From positions 62,001 through 126,000 of the forward strand of contig JBLMZI010000006.1 of NCBI GenBank assembly GCA_050258755.1: 64,000 nucleotides of DNA, given 5' to 3'. Source of the DNA: JBLMZI01 sp050258755 (GTDB lineage Bacteria; Bacillota; Syntrophomonadia; Syntrophomonadales; DTU052). Of this stretch, positions 34,291 through 43,107 are shown piece after piece; within the stretch, counting starts at the first letter, position 1, and each line of letters begins with the position of its first letter. The notes below the pieces were generated by a model. It saw only the letters and a program-made list of their open reading frames with translations. It did not search any database and had not been told where the DNA came from. The translations under genes were made by a program, and so were the position numbers.

Positions 34291-35424
34291 CTAGAACAGG
34301 GTGCTGGCAGTAATCATCCGCTGCATGTCGTTGACGCCTTCGATCTGTTCGCCCATGACAGCGTCTTTATACAAACGGCTGATCGGATAGTCTTCCATCA
34401 ATCCATAAGACCCGTGGACCCCGATTCCCATGCGGGCGACTTCGGTGGCCGTATCGGTCACAAAGGCTTTGGTCAAGGCCGCTTCGCGGGCAAACGCGCG
34501 CAGGTCGGTCAGGTTTTCCGCCAGGTAGCCGAGCCGATAGGTCAGCCAGCGGGATGCTTCCACTTTTTCCGCCATCTTAGCGACATTGATCTGAACCGAC
34601 GGGAATTTCGCGATGGTTTTGTCGCGATGGGCCTTTTCTTTGGCATATTTGACGGAAAGATCGAGACAGGCCTGCATGCCGCCCAGCGAGCAGGAGCAGA
34701 CGCCGACTTTCCCGTACGCAATGCCGGCTTGGAGCACAAAGTAGCCTTGGCCTTTCGGTCCGAGCATGTTCTCGGCCGGCACTCGAACGTCTTTCAGGTA
34801 AACATCGTACAGGCCGCCGCCCTTCATGCCCATCTTGTGCCAGGGCTCGGAGACGGAATAGCCTTCACACTGTTTTTCCACGATGAATGCGGTGGGATAG
34901 CCGGTTTCGTCATCTTTCGCGAAGATCACGATCGGGCCGGGCAGGTCGGCCGCGGAGATAAACCGCTTGGTGCCGTTGATGATATAGTGATTGCCGTCTT
35001 TCACGGCCGTCGTCGTAATCTGTTTCGGGTCAGAACCGGTGCCAGGCTCGGTGAATGCGAAGGAGCCGAAGCACTTGCCGGCGGCAGCCGGTGTAAGGAA
35101 TTGGGTTTTCTGATCGGGGGTCGCAAAAGCACTGATTGCGCTCAGACCAAGGGAGTGAACCGAAAGGGTCATGCCGACGCCGGATGACACCCTGGCGATT
35201 TGCTCGACAGCCAGTGGGTAGCAGCTGTAACCTGCTTCAGAACCGCCGAACTCTTCCGGAAACGGCAGTCCCATGAGGCCCAGTTCGGCCATTTCCTCGA
35301 AAACTTCCATGGGGACTTTGTTTTCTTCGTAGATTTTATCCGCGATTGGTGCGATGGTGCGCTCGGCGAACTCCTTCGCCATTTTCTGGATCAGTTCTTG
35401 CTCCTTGGTCAAACCAAAATCCAT
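34291..35424 (-). CDS. Acyl-CoA dehydrogenase, short (~380-aa) class
   Basis: A 377-aa butyryl-CoA-dehydrogenase-like enzyme. Conserved parts are FAFTEPGTGSDPKQITTTA, YIINGTKRFISAADLPG and GIGVHGSYGLMEDYPISRLY, and the catalytic Glu is in QIEGVNDMQRMI, where the usual EGTNxIQ is slightly altered. First gene of the acd-fixC-fixX-etfBA operon. The operon links acyl-CoA oxidation directly to the Etf/Fix chain. Chain-length preference is unknown. Confidence 0.94.
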   Translation of the reverse strand: MDFGLTKEQELIQKMAKEFAERTIAPIADKIYEENKVPMEVFEEMAELGLMGLPFPEEFGGSEAGYSCYPLAVEQIARVSSGVGMTLSVHSLGLSAISAFATPDQKTQFLTPAAAGKCFGSFAFTEPGTGSDPKQITTTAVKDGNHYIINGTKRFISAADLPGPIVIFAKDDETGYPTAFIVEKQCEGYSVSEPWHKMGMKGGGLYDVYLKDVRVPAENMLGPKGQGYFVLQAGIAYGKVGVCSCSLGGMQACLDLSVKYAKEKAHRDKTIAKFPSVQINVAKMAEKVEASRWLTYRLGYLAENLTDLRAFAREAALTKAFVTDTATEVARMGIGVHGSYGLMEDYPISRLYKDAVMGEQIEGVNDMQRMITASTLF

Positions 35425-35781
35425 TATCCAATCCCCTTTCCCATTCTTGGTTTTATCCGCTCGTTGGTCCGGTATGTATGGCCTGAATTAAACACTATTA
35501 TACATTAATTCGAAGCCCCGGCCCGGTATCGCAAGCCGGAAATTTTTCCGGTTACAAAACCTCTCACCATTAAGATAATACGATCTCGAAATATATGTCA
35601 ACGAAATATCCGCTTTCAAAAGTACCAGTATAAAGCGAAACGCCCACTCTTTTCTTTCCAAATGCACTATGGTATTATATATAACGGCCTTCCTAAATAA
35701 AGCCTGGTACAGCTCCCTTTTTCGGTGAGTTCGAGCTGGGTCGTTGGAGGAGCTTCATCTGAGAAAGGGGTAATACTCAGA
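35425..35781. other. Divergent intergenic region, acd operon / zinc-ribbon gene
   Basis: About 357 bases holding the promoters of both neighbours. AT-rich tracts near 35574-35620 and 35668-35690 (TATTATATATAACGG) are likely promoter elements. No operator or gene was identified. Confidence 0.45.
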
Positions 35782-36072
35782 ATGTCGTATGAGGATAAGG
35801 TCCTAACCTGCAAGGAATGCGGCTCGGAATTCGTGTTCACAGAGGGAGAACAAGCTTTCTACGGCGAAAAAGGTTTTCAGAACCTGCCCGCCCGCTGCCC
35901 GGAATGCCGGCGCAAAAGAAAGAATGAAACCCGGGTTCGTGCCGGCGGCGACAGAGAAATGTTCGACGTCGTCTGTGCCGAGTGCGGCTGTGAGACGAAA
36001 GTTCCGTTCCGTCCGAGCGGCGAACGTCCCGTTTACTGCAGCGACTGCTACAGAAACGCGGCAGCCAGATAG
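35782..36072 (+). CDS. Double zinc-ribbon protein (zf-trcl plus CxxC/CxxC)
   Basis: A 96-aa protein from ATG at 35782 (MSYEDKVLTCKECG), after GAAAGGGG. An upstream in-frame ATG at 35725 has no ribosome-binding site. The N-terminal module TCKECGSEFVFTEGEQAFY with later ARCPECRRKRK is the probable-zinc-ribbon family, and a second Zn site is formed by CAECGCETKVPF and VYCSDCY. The C-terminal half resembles the CxxC-type zinc domain found alone in many anaerobes. Role unknown; nucleic-acid binding is plausible. A strong terminator follows. Confidence 0.87.
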   Translation: MSYEDKVLTCKECGSEFVFTEGEQAFYGEKGFQNLPARCPECRRKRKNETRVRAGGDREMFDVVCAECGCETKVPFRPSGERPVYCSDCYRNAAAR

Positions 36073-36087
36073 CAGAAGGATTTTTCT

Positions 36088-36124
36088 AACAGCCGGGAAT
36101 TCGCTTTTCCCGGCTGTTTTATTA
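36088..36124 (+). terminator. Rho-independent terminator
   Basis: Perfect 12-bp stem (36088-36099 with 36107-36118) followed by TTTATTATT, just after the zinc-ribbon gene. Confidence 0.9.
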
Positions 36125-36162
36125 TTCGGATTCATTCCAAATAAAGATCGGAGGCCGCCACG

Positions 36163-37083
36163 ATGAGCGACAATCAAGGACCCGCGGAAAAGGACTGGCA
36201 CGAGCTTTCCGAAGCCGATATCCTGATCGCCAATATTCAAAAGTATGATGACGATCACATCGTCAGTTTTTATGATGACGAACAACCGGGCCAGGCTTAC
36301 GAGTATCTTGAGCATGCGGTAACATTCAAGGTCGTCACGGATTATCTACGAAAAAAGGGAAAAAAAGATCTGACTGCGATCGATGTCTGCGGTGGTGCCG
36401 GGAAGGCAGCCTTTATGCTGCACGACTGCGGCGTGAAAGATATCGTGCTGCTGGATTCCGCTCAAAAAATGCTGGATATCGCCAGCCGCAAGATCAGTCA
36501 GAATCAGATCGAAGGGATTGTTCCGCTGCAGGAAGACGCGCTGGGTTACCTGGAGAATACCGAGCGGACCTTTGATATCCTGGTCTTTTCTTCCGCGATC
36601 CATCATTTCAAAGACCCGGCGAATCTGCTGGATCTGGGCTTTAAGCGTCTGGCCCCGGGCGGGGTTCTTATTACGCTCGGCGATCCAACCCGGGTCGTAT
36701 CATCATCCCGGTATCTGAATGCGGTTGATTTCTTTCTTTTCCTGACCCACCGGGATCAGCGCAAAGTGATCCTGAAGTCCATTCCCGCCCGGATTACAGG
36801 TACTTACCGGCCGCCCGAATACAAAGACCCGGCCGAGTATCAGGCTTTTTTGGGCATTGAAGATCATGGGCTGAAAAACAGTCTGGTCAGCCGTGGCATG
36901 AAGCCGCTGATCCATTTCCGTTATCCCGCGGCCCCGTCCCCGATTCTGACCCGGATTATGCCATATCTCGGACTGAACTGGGCGATGGGTATGGTCCTCG
37001 CACAGGAGAACAACCCGGAATTGAGCACACTGCTCCGTCAAGCTGTCAGGCGGGATCTCCCCTATAAAGTCACGGTCTACTAG
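36163..37083 (+). CDS. Class I SAM-dependent methyltransferase
   Basis: A 306-aa protein with a Rossmann methyltransferase core at about residues 65-180: motif I AIDVCGGAGKAAFMLHDCG, then IVLLDSAQKML, DILVFSSAIHHF and LAPGGVLITLGDPTR. The C-terminal ~110 residues carry no family signature that I recognise. Substrate unknown. GGAGG lies about nine bases upstream of the ATG. The gene sits alone between two terminators. Confidence 0.88.
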   Translation: MSDNQGPAEKDWHELSEADILIANIQKYDDDHIVSFYDDEQPGQAYEYLEHAVTFKVVTDYLRKKGKKDLTAIDVCGGAGKAAFMLHDCGVKDIVLLDSAQKMLDIASRKISQNQIEGIVPLQEDALGYLENTERTFDILVFSSAIHHFKDPANLLDLGFKRLAPGGVLITLGDPTRVVSSSRYLNAVDFFLFLTHRDQRKVILKSIPARITGTYRPPEYKDPAEYQAFLGIEDHGLKNSLVSRGMKPLIHFRYPAAPSPILTRIMPYLGLNWAMGMVLAQENNPELSTLLRQAVRRDLPYKVTVY

Positions 37084-37103
37084 TCTTTTGTTATAAAGAA
37101 ACG

Positions 37104-37144
37104 AAAACCCGCGGCTGGTTGCTTAACCGGCCGCGGGTTTTTTT
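37104..37144. terminator. Bidirectional terminator
   Basis: 12-bp outer stem (37104-37115 with 37130-37141) plus an inner TGGTT/AACC pair and long T-run, between the methyltransferase and the convergent PC4-like gene. Confidence 0.9.
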
Positions 37145-37149
37145 CTTGA

Positions 37150-37377
37150 TTATTCCGGACGCGCTTTGTCCAGTTGCTCCAAAAAGTCGGGATAGATTTC
37201 GATGGGAATCGTCAGCCCCTTTTTCGTCGGGATCCATTCCTCGGCATCATTCTCGTAAAAAATCCGGATGTCGACAAACTCTTTGCCAGTCTTGTTCTTC
37301 ACCCGCTTGATCATGATCCGGTCCTTGCCTTTGTCGAGATGCCCCAGCGATTCCTCCGACGCCCAAATGCTTTCCAC
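37150..37377 (-). CDS. PC4/YdbC-like DNA-binding protein
   Basis: About 75 residues from GTG at 37377, which has GAGGAGG eight bases upstream; TTG one codon earlier is also possible. The strand pattern IMIKRVKNKTGKEFVDIRIF, then EEWIPTKKGLTIPIEIYPDF, matches the PC4-like (transcriptional coactivator p15) fold of YdbC, which binds single-stranded DNA. It lies about 66 nt after the YhaM-type gene and is probably in its operon. Confidence 0.8.
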   Translation of the reverse strand: MESIWASEESLGHLDKGKDRIMIKRVKNKTGKEFVDIRIFYENDAEEWIPTKKGLTIPIEIYPDFLEQLDKARPE

Positions 37378-37443
37378 CAATGCTCCTCCTCTCGGGATAT
37401 TTTCCTCTGTCAATATATACAATTTATTCCATTTCGTCCAGTG

Positions 37444-38424
37444 TTATTCGCGGCTTTCGTCAAAATACGCCACGCTTTCGTGCTCGTTCTCCAAACCCAG
37501 GAATACCGGGTTGCCGATGTTTCTAACAAAGGCCGACCAATGGCTGCCCGGACTGTCCGGCGAAACCGATTGAAATTTGAATACATCCGCATCCATCAGA
37601 TCGATCAGGTGCAGCAGCCGGGCTTCCACAAATTTCGGTCGTTTAGGAGACTGCCATTCGTATTCCCCGTGATGGCTGGCAAGCATGTGCTGGATTCGCA
37701 GCCGGAAGGATTCCGGAAGGCCGAGCGGTTCCATCAGGGCTTCCGTCATCTGAATCCCGAGCACGATATGCCCTATTAATCTGCCTTCGTCGGTATACTC
37801 GATCCCCGGAAAAAAATTCATTTCCCGGGTTTTCCCGATATCGTGCAGCAATGCGCCGGTGATCAGCAGATCGCGGTCGACGTTTGGCACCGCAGTCCCG
37901 ACCGCTTTTGCCAGACGCATGACGCCCAGCGTGTGTTCCAGCAGTCCACCAAGGTAATTATGGTGATTCTTCTTGGCCGCCGGCGCCCGCAGAAAGGTCT
38001 CAAACCAGGATGCCTTGAGCACCGCTTCCGCAAGGGTCCGCGCGCTTCCCGGTTTCATCTCAGCAACTATCCCGGCCAACTCTGAGCGCATATCCGCTAT
38101 CGGGCGCGGCGCCGCCGGGACAAAGTCCTCTTGCTGGTATTCCCCTTTTTCCACACTGCGCAGACTGGTCAGCTTGAGCTGCAGGGCGTTGTTGAAAGAA
38201 ACGACTTCGCCGGTAAAAAAGACGATGGACCCGCTCTGGCACTGCAGCACGTGCGTTTCCCCGTCTTCCCACAGACGCGCTTCGATTTCCCCGCTGCGGT
38301 CCGCCAGCACCAGATGAAGATAGCGTCCTGGCTTATTTTTAAAGTCCACCAGCCGGCTTTCCCGGATCAGGAACGGACCGGCAATCCGGTCGCCCGGCGC
38401 CCATGCCGCAATTCGTTTCTCCAT
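37444..38424 (-). CDS. yhaM: YhaM-type 3'-5' exoribonuclease (OB-fold plus HD domain)
   Basis: A 326-aa protein from ATG at 38424, with GGGGAGC seven bases upstream. An N-terminal OB-fold (about residues 10-95, with IRESRLVDFKNKPGRYLHL) precedes an HD domain (about 150-305) with HHNYLGGLLEHTLGVMRL, GALLHDIGKTREM and SHHGEYEW as metal and catalytic residues. This is the domain order of Bacillus YhaM, a 3'-5' exonuclease active on RNA and single-stranded DNA. The gene precedes the PC4-like gene, so the two may cooperate on single-stranded nucleic acids. A different HD phosphohydrolase activity cannot be excluded. Confidence 0.88.
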   Translation of the reverse strand: MEKRIAAWAPGDRIAGPFLIRESRLVDFKNKPGRYLHLVLADRSGEIEARLWEDGETHVLQCQSGSIVFFTGEVVSFNNALQLKLTSLRSVEKGEYQQEDFVPAAPRPIADMRSELAGIVAEMKPGSARTLAEAVLKASWFETFLRAPAAKKNHHNYLGGLLEHTLGVMRLAKAVGTAVPNVDRDLLITGALLHDIGKTREMNFFPGIEYTDEGRLIGHIVLGIQMTEALMEPLGLPESFRLRIQHMLASHHGEYEWQSPKRPKFVEARLLHLIDLMDADVFKFQSVSPDSPGSHWSAFVRNIGNPVFLGLENEHESVAYFDESRE

Positions 38425-38666
38425 GTTCACACGCTCCCCGTTCAAGAGTACTCTTTCGGTGAATGAATTTATTGTATCAGATTGGCGGCCAAAGTCTTCC
38501 GCATCCGCATCGAAAGGGCTTGCCTTGGACAGGACGGCCGTATCAATGTAGAATAGAGTAGAATGAAGTAGATTCGGCTCCTTTCATCGCATTCGTTCTT
38601 CCGCCCAATCGTTTCTCTTGCGATTCGCTGAAAGCAGCGAATACCCTCGAATGAGGAGAATTTGCC

Positions 38667-41342
38667 GTGACCAATAACACTGATCAACAGGTTAAACAGC
38701 TGACCCGCGATTTCCTCATCGGGTCCGCTCTTTTCTGCTCGTTTTTCAATGTTTTTTTTGCTGTCATGTACTGTGTCTGGCTGGGAATTACGGACTATAC
38801 GAGATGGATTCCACCCATTCTGGTGGGTTCCTTTGGCGGGGCCGCGATCGCCCTTCTGGTCGGTTACTTCAATGTGAAACGCTTTATTCGGCCAATTGGC
38901 CTGATGAATGAGTTTATCAGCGGAATCGCCCGCGGTGACTTAACCGCGGATATCGGTCATTTGGATTTCGGTCCTTACAATATCATCAAAACCATTTTGC
39001 AGCGGATGGTCAATGAGATCCGTATCCTGGTGCTGATGGTGCTGCAGGGCACTCTCTCCGCCAGGAACTCCGCCGAATCGCTGGCGATGGAAGCCGTCGA
39101 AACCCATTCGGTGGCCCAGCAAGTTGCCGCCGCAGTAACCGGGGTCGCCCGGGCCAGCAGCGACCAGGCACTGGCGGTTCAGCATATCGTGGAACAGTCA
39201 GTCAAGGTCGGAGATCTGATCTCCCGGCTGGCAATCGATTCCCTCACCGTTTCCGATACGGTCCACAATCTTCAGATGAAAACCCGGGCTTCGGCGCTGG
39301 CGGTCAACGAACAACGTGACCGCATGGAGGCAAACAGCCAGGTGATCGATCAGATTGGTCAAAAGTTGGCCGCACTCACTGTGAAATCTGAGGAAATCGG
39401 TAATATCATGAAAACGATCTCCGATGTGGCCTCTCAAACCGGCCTGCTGGCCTTAAACGCCGCCATCGAATCGGCGGGCAAAGCGGGCAGCAAGTATGGC
39501 TTTGAAGAGGTCGCCCGGGAAGTGAAAGGATTGGCCCGTGAAGCCTCCCGCGCCGCGCAGGGTGTTGCCAGGCTGACCAACGCGATTCAGGAGAGCGTCA
39601 CCCAGGCGGTGGCTGATATCCTGGCGGCCGGAAAAATCGTAATGGACCAAAAAGATTCGATCGCCGACGCCCATCGCATCGTAAACCAGGCCGATCAGGA
39701 GTTTTTGACCATGACCCGGCAGATCGAGGATATCAATATCGGCATTGAAACCATCCATACAGCGATCCGGGAGACCAACGAAACCGTTCGCAGTATTGGC
39801 ATCATTACCGAACAAACATCGGCGGGAGCCCAGGAAATTGCGGCGATTTCCGAGCAGCAGGCCGCATTGACCGCCCAGCTGCAGAACACTGTCCTCGCTT
39901 TCCAGGGAACGGTGGGCGATCTGACCTCCCAGGGCAAGTCTTTTATCATTCCAAAAGATTTCACAGTGCCCGAGCGGTCTCAACGTGAAATGCGCTTTAA
40001 CCTGGATGCCATCCGCCAGGGAACCCAGCTGTACATCCTTCGCTCGATCCCGTTTGCCGCACTATCAGCCGCGATCTTTTTCGGCTATCCGCTGGCCTGG
40101 GCAGCCCATGCCAACCACAGCTTAAACGGGGTCATGCTGGGATTTCTCTTTTCCGCAATGGCCGGCCTGGTGGTCGGCGCCGGATCTATTTTCAGAAACG
40201 CAGGCAACTTTTTGTATCCCGGCGAAACCATCATGCAGATTGCCCGTGGCGTTTCCACCGGGGATTTTACCGTCCAAATCGAACCAAAAACCCGGCTCGG
40301 CAAGCTGGAAGTCATGCGGCCCGAGTTTAATAACATGATCCGCAGCCTGAATCGGCTGGCCACCCTGATCCGCAATTCGTCGAAATCCCTTTCCCTGTCA
40401 GCGGACGAGGCGGTGCGGATTATCAACGACGCGGAAATGACCTTTCGGCAGGTCGTTGAAACCGTCGATCAGATTACCCAGGGAATCAGCCAGCAGACGC
40501 TGGAAATGAACACCGCCCTGGATGAATGCCGGGCGATGACCCTGGCCACCGACCGCATTTCCGAAGCCATTGCGGAACTGGCCGATCATGCGATGGATGC
40601 CCAGAAGCGCATTATCGCCGGATTGGACGCGCTCACTTTCCAGAAGCGAAAAGTTGAAGAAAACGTGGTAGTGGTCGACCGGGTTACGCTGGCTTTCCAG
40701 GATTTAGAGGAGAATTCCCGGCGAGTGGGCGAAATCGTGGAGGTCATTACCGATATCGCCGATCAAACGAACGTGCTGGCCTTGAACGCAACCCTGGAGG
40801 CCATCCGAGCCGGCGATCAGGGTCTCGGCTTTGCCGTGGTGGCCGATGAGGTGAGAAAGCTGGCTGAGAAAACCTCGGTCTCGATCCTGCGGATCTATGA
40901 TTTGATCGACGATATTCAAACCGCCATTCTTGAAATCGTACCTTCCATGCTTTCAGCCGGGCAATACTTGAACAACCAGACCGCGGCGGTTCTGGCCAGC
41001 GAGGCCGTTTTACGGCAGATTACGACCGATATCATCCCGCTCGGGGAGCAAACTCAAGGGATTGCCCAATTCGCCAACCAGATCGATGACGCGACGGTCG
41101 GCATTTTCCAGCAGATGCAGACAATCGCCGCCGCAAGCCAGGAAACCGCGGCTTCCAGCCAGGAGGTGCTCGGTTCAGCTGAGCAGCAGCGCATTTCGAT
41201 CGAGGGGACCCGGCAGCGCATTGAAGAATTCGCCACTTTGGCCCGCTATGTCCACGGCCAGTTGGAAGCCTTCAATCTGGAATACGAGCCGCCGGCGCCC
41301 CCGGTGGTATACATTCCCCTCCCCGAAGGTGCCCAGCGGTAA
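38667..41342 (+). CDS. Tandem double methyl-accepting chemotaxis-type receptor
   Basis: An 891-aa protein with two full receptor modules in one chain. Module 1 has TM spans at about 17-39 and 48-67, a HAMP-like linker (RPIGLMNEFISGIARGDL) and a signalling hairpin tip at about 247-290 (ASQTGLLALNAAIESAGKAG). Module 2 repeats this: spans at about 458-476 and 485-506, HAMP-like linker (GVSTGDFTVQIEP) and tip at about 690-735 (ADQTNVLALNATLEAIRAGD). The period is about 443 residues. Neither module has an extracellular sensor; the loops between spans are only a few residues. The tip sequences are variant, so CheA/CheW coupling is uncertain. AGGAG precedes the ATG. Confidence 0.9.
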   Translation: MTNNTDQQVKQLTRDFLIGSALFCSFFNVFFAVMYCVWLGITDYTRWIPPILVGSFGGAAIALLVGYFNVKRFIRPIGLMNEFISGIARGDLTADIGHLDFGPYNIIKTILQRMVNEIRILVLMVLQGTLSARNSAESLAMEAVETHSVAQQVAAAVTGVARASSDQALAVQHIVEQSVKVGDLISRLAIDSLTVSDTVHNLQMKTRASALAVNEQRDRMEANSQVIDQIGQKLAALTVKSEEIGNIMKTISDVASQTGLLALNAAIESAGKAGSKYGFEEVAREVKGLAREASRAAQGVARLTNAIQESVTQAVADILAAGKIVMDQKDSIADAHRIVNQADQEFLTMTRQIEDINIGIETIHTAIRETNETVRSIGIITEQTSAGAQEIAAISEQQAALTAQLQNTVLAFQGTVGDLTSQGKSFIIPKDFTVPERSQREMRFNLDAIRQGTQLYILRSIPFAALSAAIFFGYPLAWAAHANHSLNGVMLGFLFSAMAGLVVGAGSIFRNAGNFLYPGETIMQIARGVSTGDFTVQIEPKTRLGKLEVMRPEFNNMIRSLNRLATLIRNSSKSLSLSADEAVRIINDAEMTFRQVVETVDQITQGISQQTLEMNTALDECRAMTLATDRISEAIAELADHAMDAQKRIIAGLDALTFQKRKVEENVVVVDRVTLAFQDLEENSRRVGEIVEVITDIADQTNVLALNATLEAIRAGDQGLGFAVVADEVRKLAEKTSVSILRIYDLIDDIQTAILEIVPSMLSAGQYLNNQTAAVLASEAVLRQITTDIIPLGEQTQGIAQFANQIDDATVGIFQQMQTIAAASQETAASSQEVLGSAEQQRISIEGTRQRIEEFATLARYVHGQLEAFNLEYEPPAPPVVYIPLPEGAQR

Positions 41343-42072
41343 GGTTTTCTAACAGCCGGTCCCGCATCGCCACATAAGCCGGGTCGGTGATGGTTCTCCC
41401 GCCCGGCGGCCGCCTAAAGCCGATCTTTTCCTCCAATCTGACGACGGTTGGACATGCGGACAGCACATACACCTTGTCACACAGCGACAAGGCTTCGTCC
41501 AGATCATGCGTGATAAACAGCACAGTAGGCCGGTATGCCGCGAAGAAGTCCAGCATCCAGACATGCATATTGTGCCGGGTGATGGCGTCCAGAGACGCCA
41601 GCGGCTCGTCCAGCAGCAGCACATCGCTGGAAAACAAATAGGTTCTGAGCATGGCGGCACGCTGGCGCATCCCGCCCGACAATTGGGCCGGATAATAGTC
41701 TTCAAACCCGCGGAGCCCAAACACGTCGAAATGCTCCGCTGCCCGAACCCGCGCCCGCGCGGCCGGCATCCCTTTCAAAATCAGCGGGATACTAACATTC
41801 TCGATCAGACTGCGGGAAGGCAGCAGCAGGTCTTTCTGCCGCATATAACTTACCCGGCCAGTCTTGCCGGTTACGTCCCGGCCGCCGATGACAACCCGAC
41901 CCTGATCCGGGGTCATGATCCCTGAAACGATATTGAACAGGGTGCTTTTCCCGCAGCCGCTCGGCCCGATGATCCCCGTTACAGATCCGGTTTCCGCTTC
42001 AAGATTAATTCCCTGAAGAGTCAACAGCCCCCCAAGGGTTTTTTGTACCTGATCGACGACAATTTCCGGCAC
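41272..42072 (-). CDS. thiZ: HMP/thiamine-precursor ABC transporter ATPase
   Basis: A 266-aa ABC ATPase with Walker A GIIGPSGCGKSTLF, signature LSGGMRQRAA, Walker B VLLLDEPLASLDA and the switch His (VLFITHDLDEA). It energises the transporter formed with the permease and binding protein upstream. The 3' end overlaps the convergent receptor gene by 71 bases. The last ~15 residues are unlike the family end and may be a run-on. It is the last gene of the riboswitch-controlled operon. Confidence 0.92.
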   Translation of the reverse strand: MPEIVVDQVQKTLGGLLTLQGINLEAETGSVTGIIGPSGCGKSTLFNIVSGIMTPDQGRVVIGGRDVTGKTGRVSYMRQKDLLLPSRSLIENVSIPLILKGMPAARARVRAAEHFDVFGLRGFEDYYPAQLSGGMRQRAAMLRTYLFSSDVLLLDEPLASLDAITRHNMHVWMLDFFAAYRPTVLFITHDLDEALSLCDKVYVLSACPTVVRLEEKIGFRRPPGGRTITDPAYVAMRDRLLENLTAGHLRGGECIPPGAPAARIPD

Positions 42073-42084
42073 CGCAGTCAGCTC

Positions 42085-43092
42085 CTATTCAGGCAAGTAT
42101 TGATTGCTGAAAGCGCCTTCGGCTTTAAACGGCTTGCTCAAAAGCTTCGACTGGGTCATCCACTTGCCGTAGAATTCCCAGCGCTCCGCTTTCATCTCGC
42201 CCCAGCGCGGCGCATCCGCTATATACTCCGGCGACAGGTATTTCTGGCTGGCGCCAACCAACTCCGGATTCAGTTCCGGCACTTCTCCAATCAGGATTTC
42301 CGCCGCCCGATCCGGGTTTTCGGCCGCAAAAACATAACCCCTGGAGATTGCTTTAAGCATTTTTCTGATCAGGATTGGGTCCTGTTTCAGGGTGCTCTCT
42401 CCGCAGATGAGCACTGGTGTGTAATAATCCAGCACCGGATTAAAGGCGTTCAACTTGATAAAAGACAATTTGATGCCCTTCAGCTCAGCTTCGATTCCGG
42501 TCCATCCATAAAAGATCCATGCGAAATCGACATCCTTCCGAACACTGGTGAAAAAGTCGGCGCTGCCGATATTGACGATCTTAACCTTGTTGAAATCGGC
42601 ACCGTCCGCTTCCATCAAGGCCCGTAATGTGGCCGCCTCGGCCGGTGATCCCCAACCCCCGTAGCGCTTGCCTTCAAAATCTCTGGGCCGGTTGATCTTT
42701 TTCGCCGCCGGTGCCGCAAAGCCGGATGTGTTATGCTGCAGCACCGCTGCGACCGCTTGCACCGGAACGCCCTCACTGCGGGCGATGGTCACTTCTTCCT
42801 GATAACTAAAGCCGAGCTGCGCCTGGTCCGCAGCCACCATTTGGGGAACCCCGCCAGAACCGGGCTGAATGATTTCCACATCCAGGCCCTCATCTTTGAA
42901 ATAGCCCAGCGCTTTCGCCGCATAGATCCCCGTGTGGTTGGTGTTTGGTGTCCAGTCGAGCAATACGGTGACTTTCTCCAACTTTTTCGGTGCATTTCCG
43001 CCCGGTTTTGAACCAGCCTGGCTCCCGCACCCTGCCGCCAGGCTGAACAGCAGACTCAGTGCCAGCAGCACCGTAAGCCATCGTTTCATCAT
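42085..43092 (-). CDS. thiY: HMP/thiamine-precursor ABC transporter binding lipoprotein
   Basis: A 335-aa lipoprotein with signal peptide and lipobox SLAAGCGSQ. The mature part is an NMT1/THI5-like binding protein: VLLDWTPNTNHTGIYAAKAL is the typical first strand-helix segment, followed by GSGGVPQMVAADQAQLGFSY. ThiY proteins bind formylaminopyrimidine or HMP (thiamine pyrimidine precursors). The riboswitch upstream supports a thiamine role. It lies between the permease and ATPase genes. Confidence 0.92.
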   Translation of the reverse strand: MMKRWLTVLLALSLLFSLAAGCGSQAGSKPGGNAPKKLEKVTVLLDWTPNTNHTGIYAAKALGYFKDEGLDVEIIQPGSGGVPQMVAADQAQLGFSYQEEVTIARSEGVPVQAVAAVLQHNTSGFAAPAAKKINRPRDFEGKRYGGWGSPAEAATLRALMEADGADFNKVKIVNIGSADFFTSVRKDVDFAWIFYGWTGIEAELKGIKLSFIKLNAFNPVLDYYTPVLICGESTLKQDPILIRKMLKAISRGYVFAAENPDRAAEILIGEVPELNPELVGASQKYLSPEYIADAPRWGEMKAERWEFYGKWMTQSKLLSKPFKAEGAFSNQYLPE

Positions 43093-43107
43093 TATTTCCT
43101 CCCTTGA

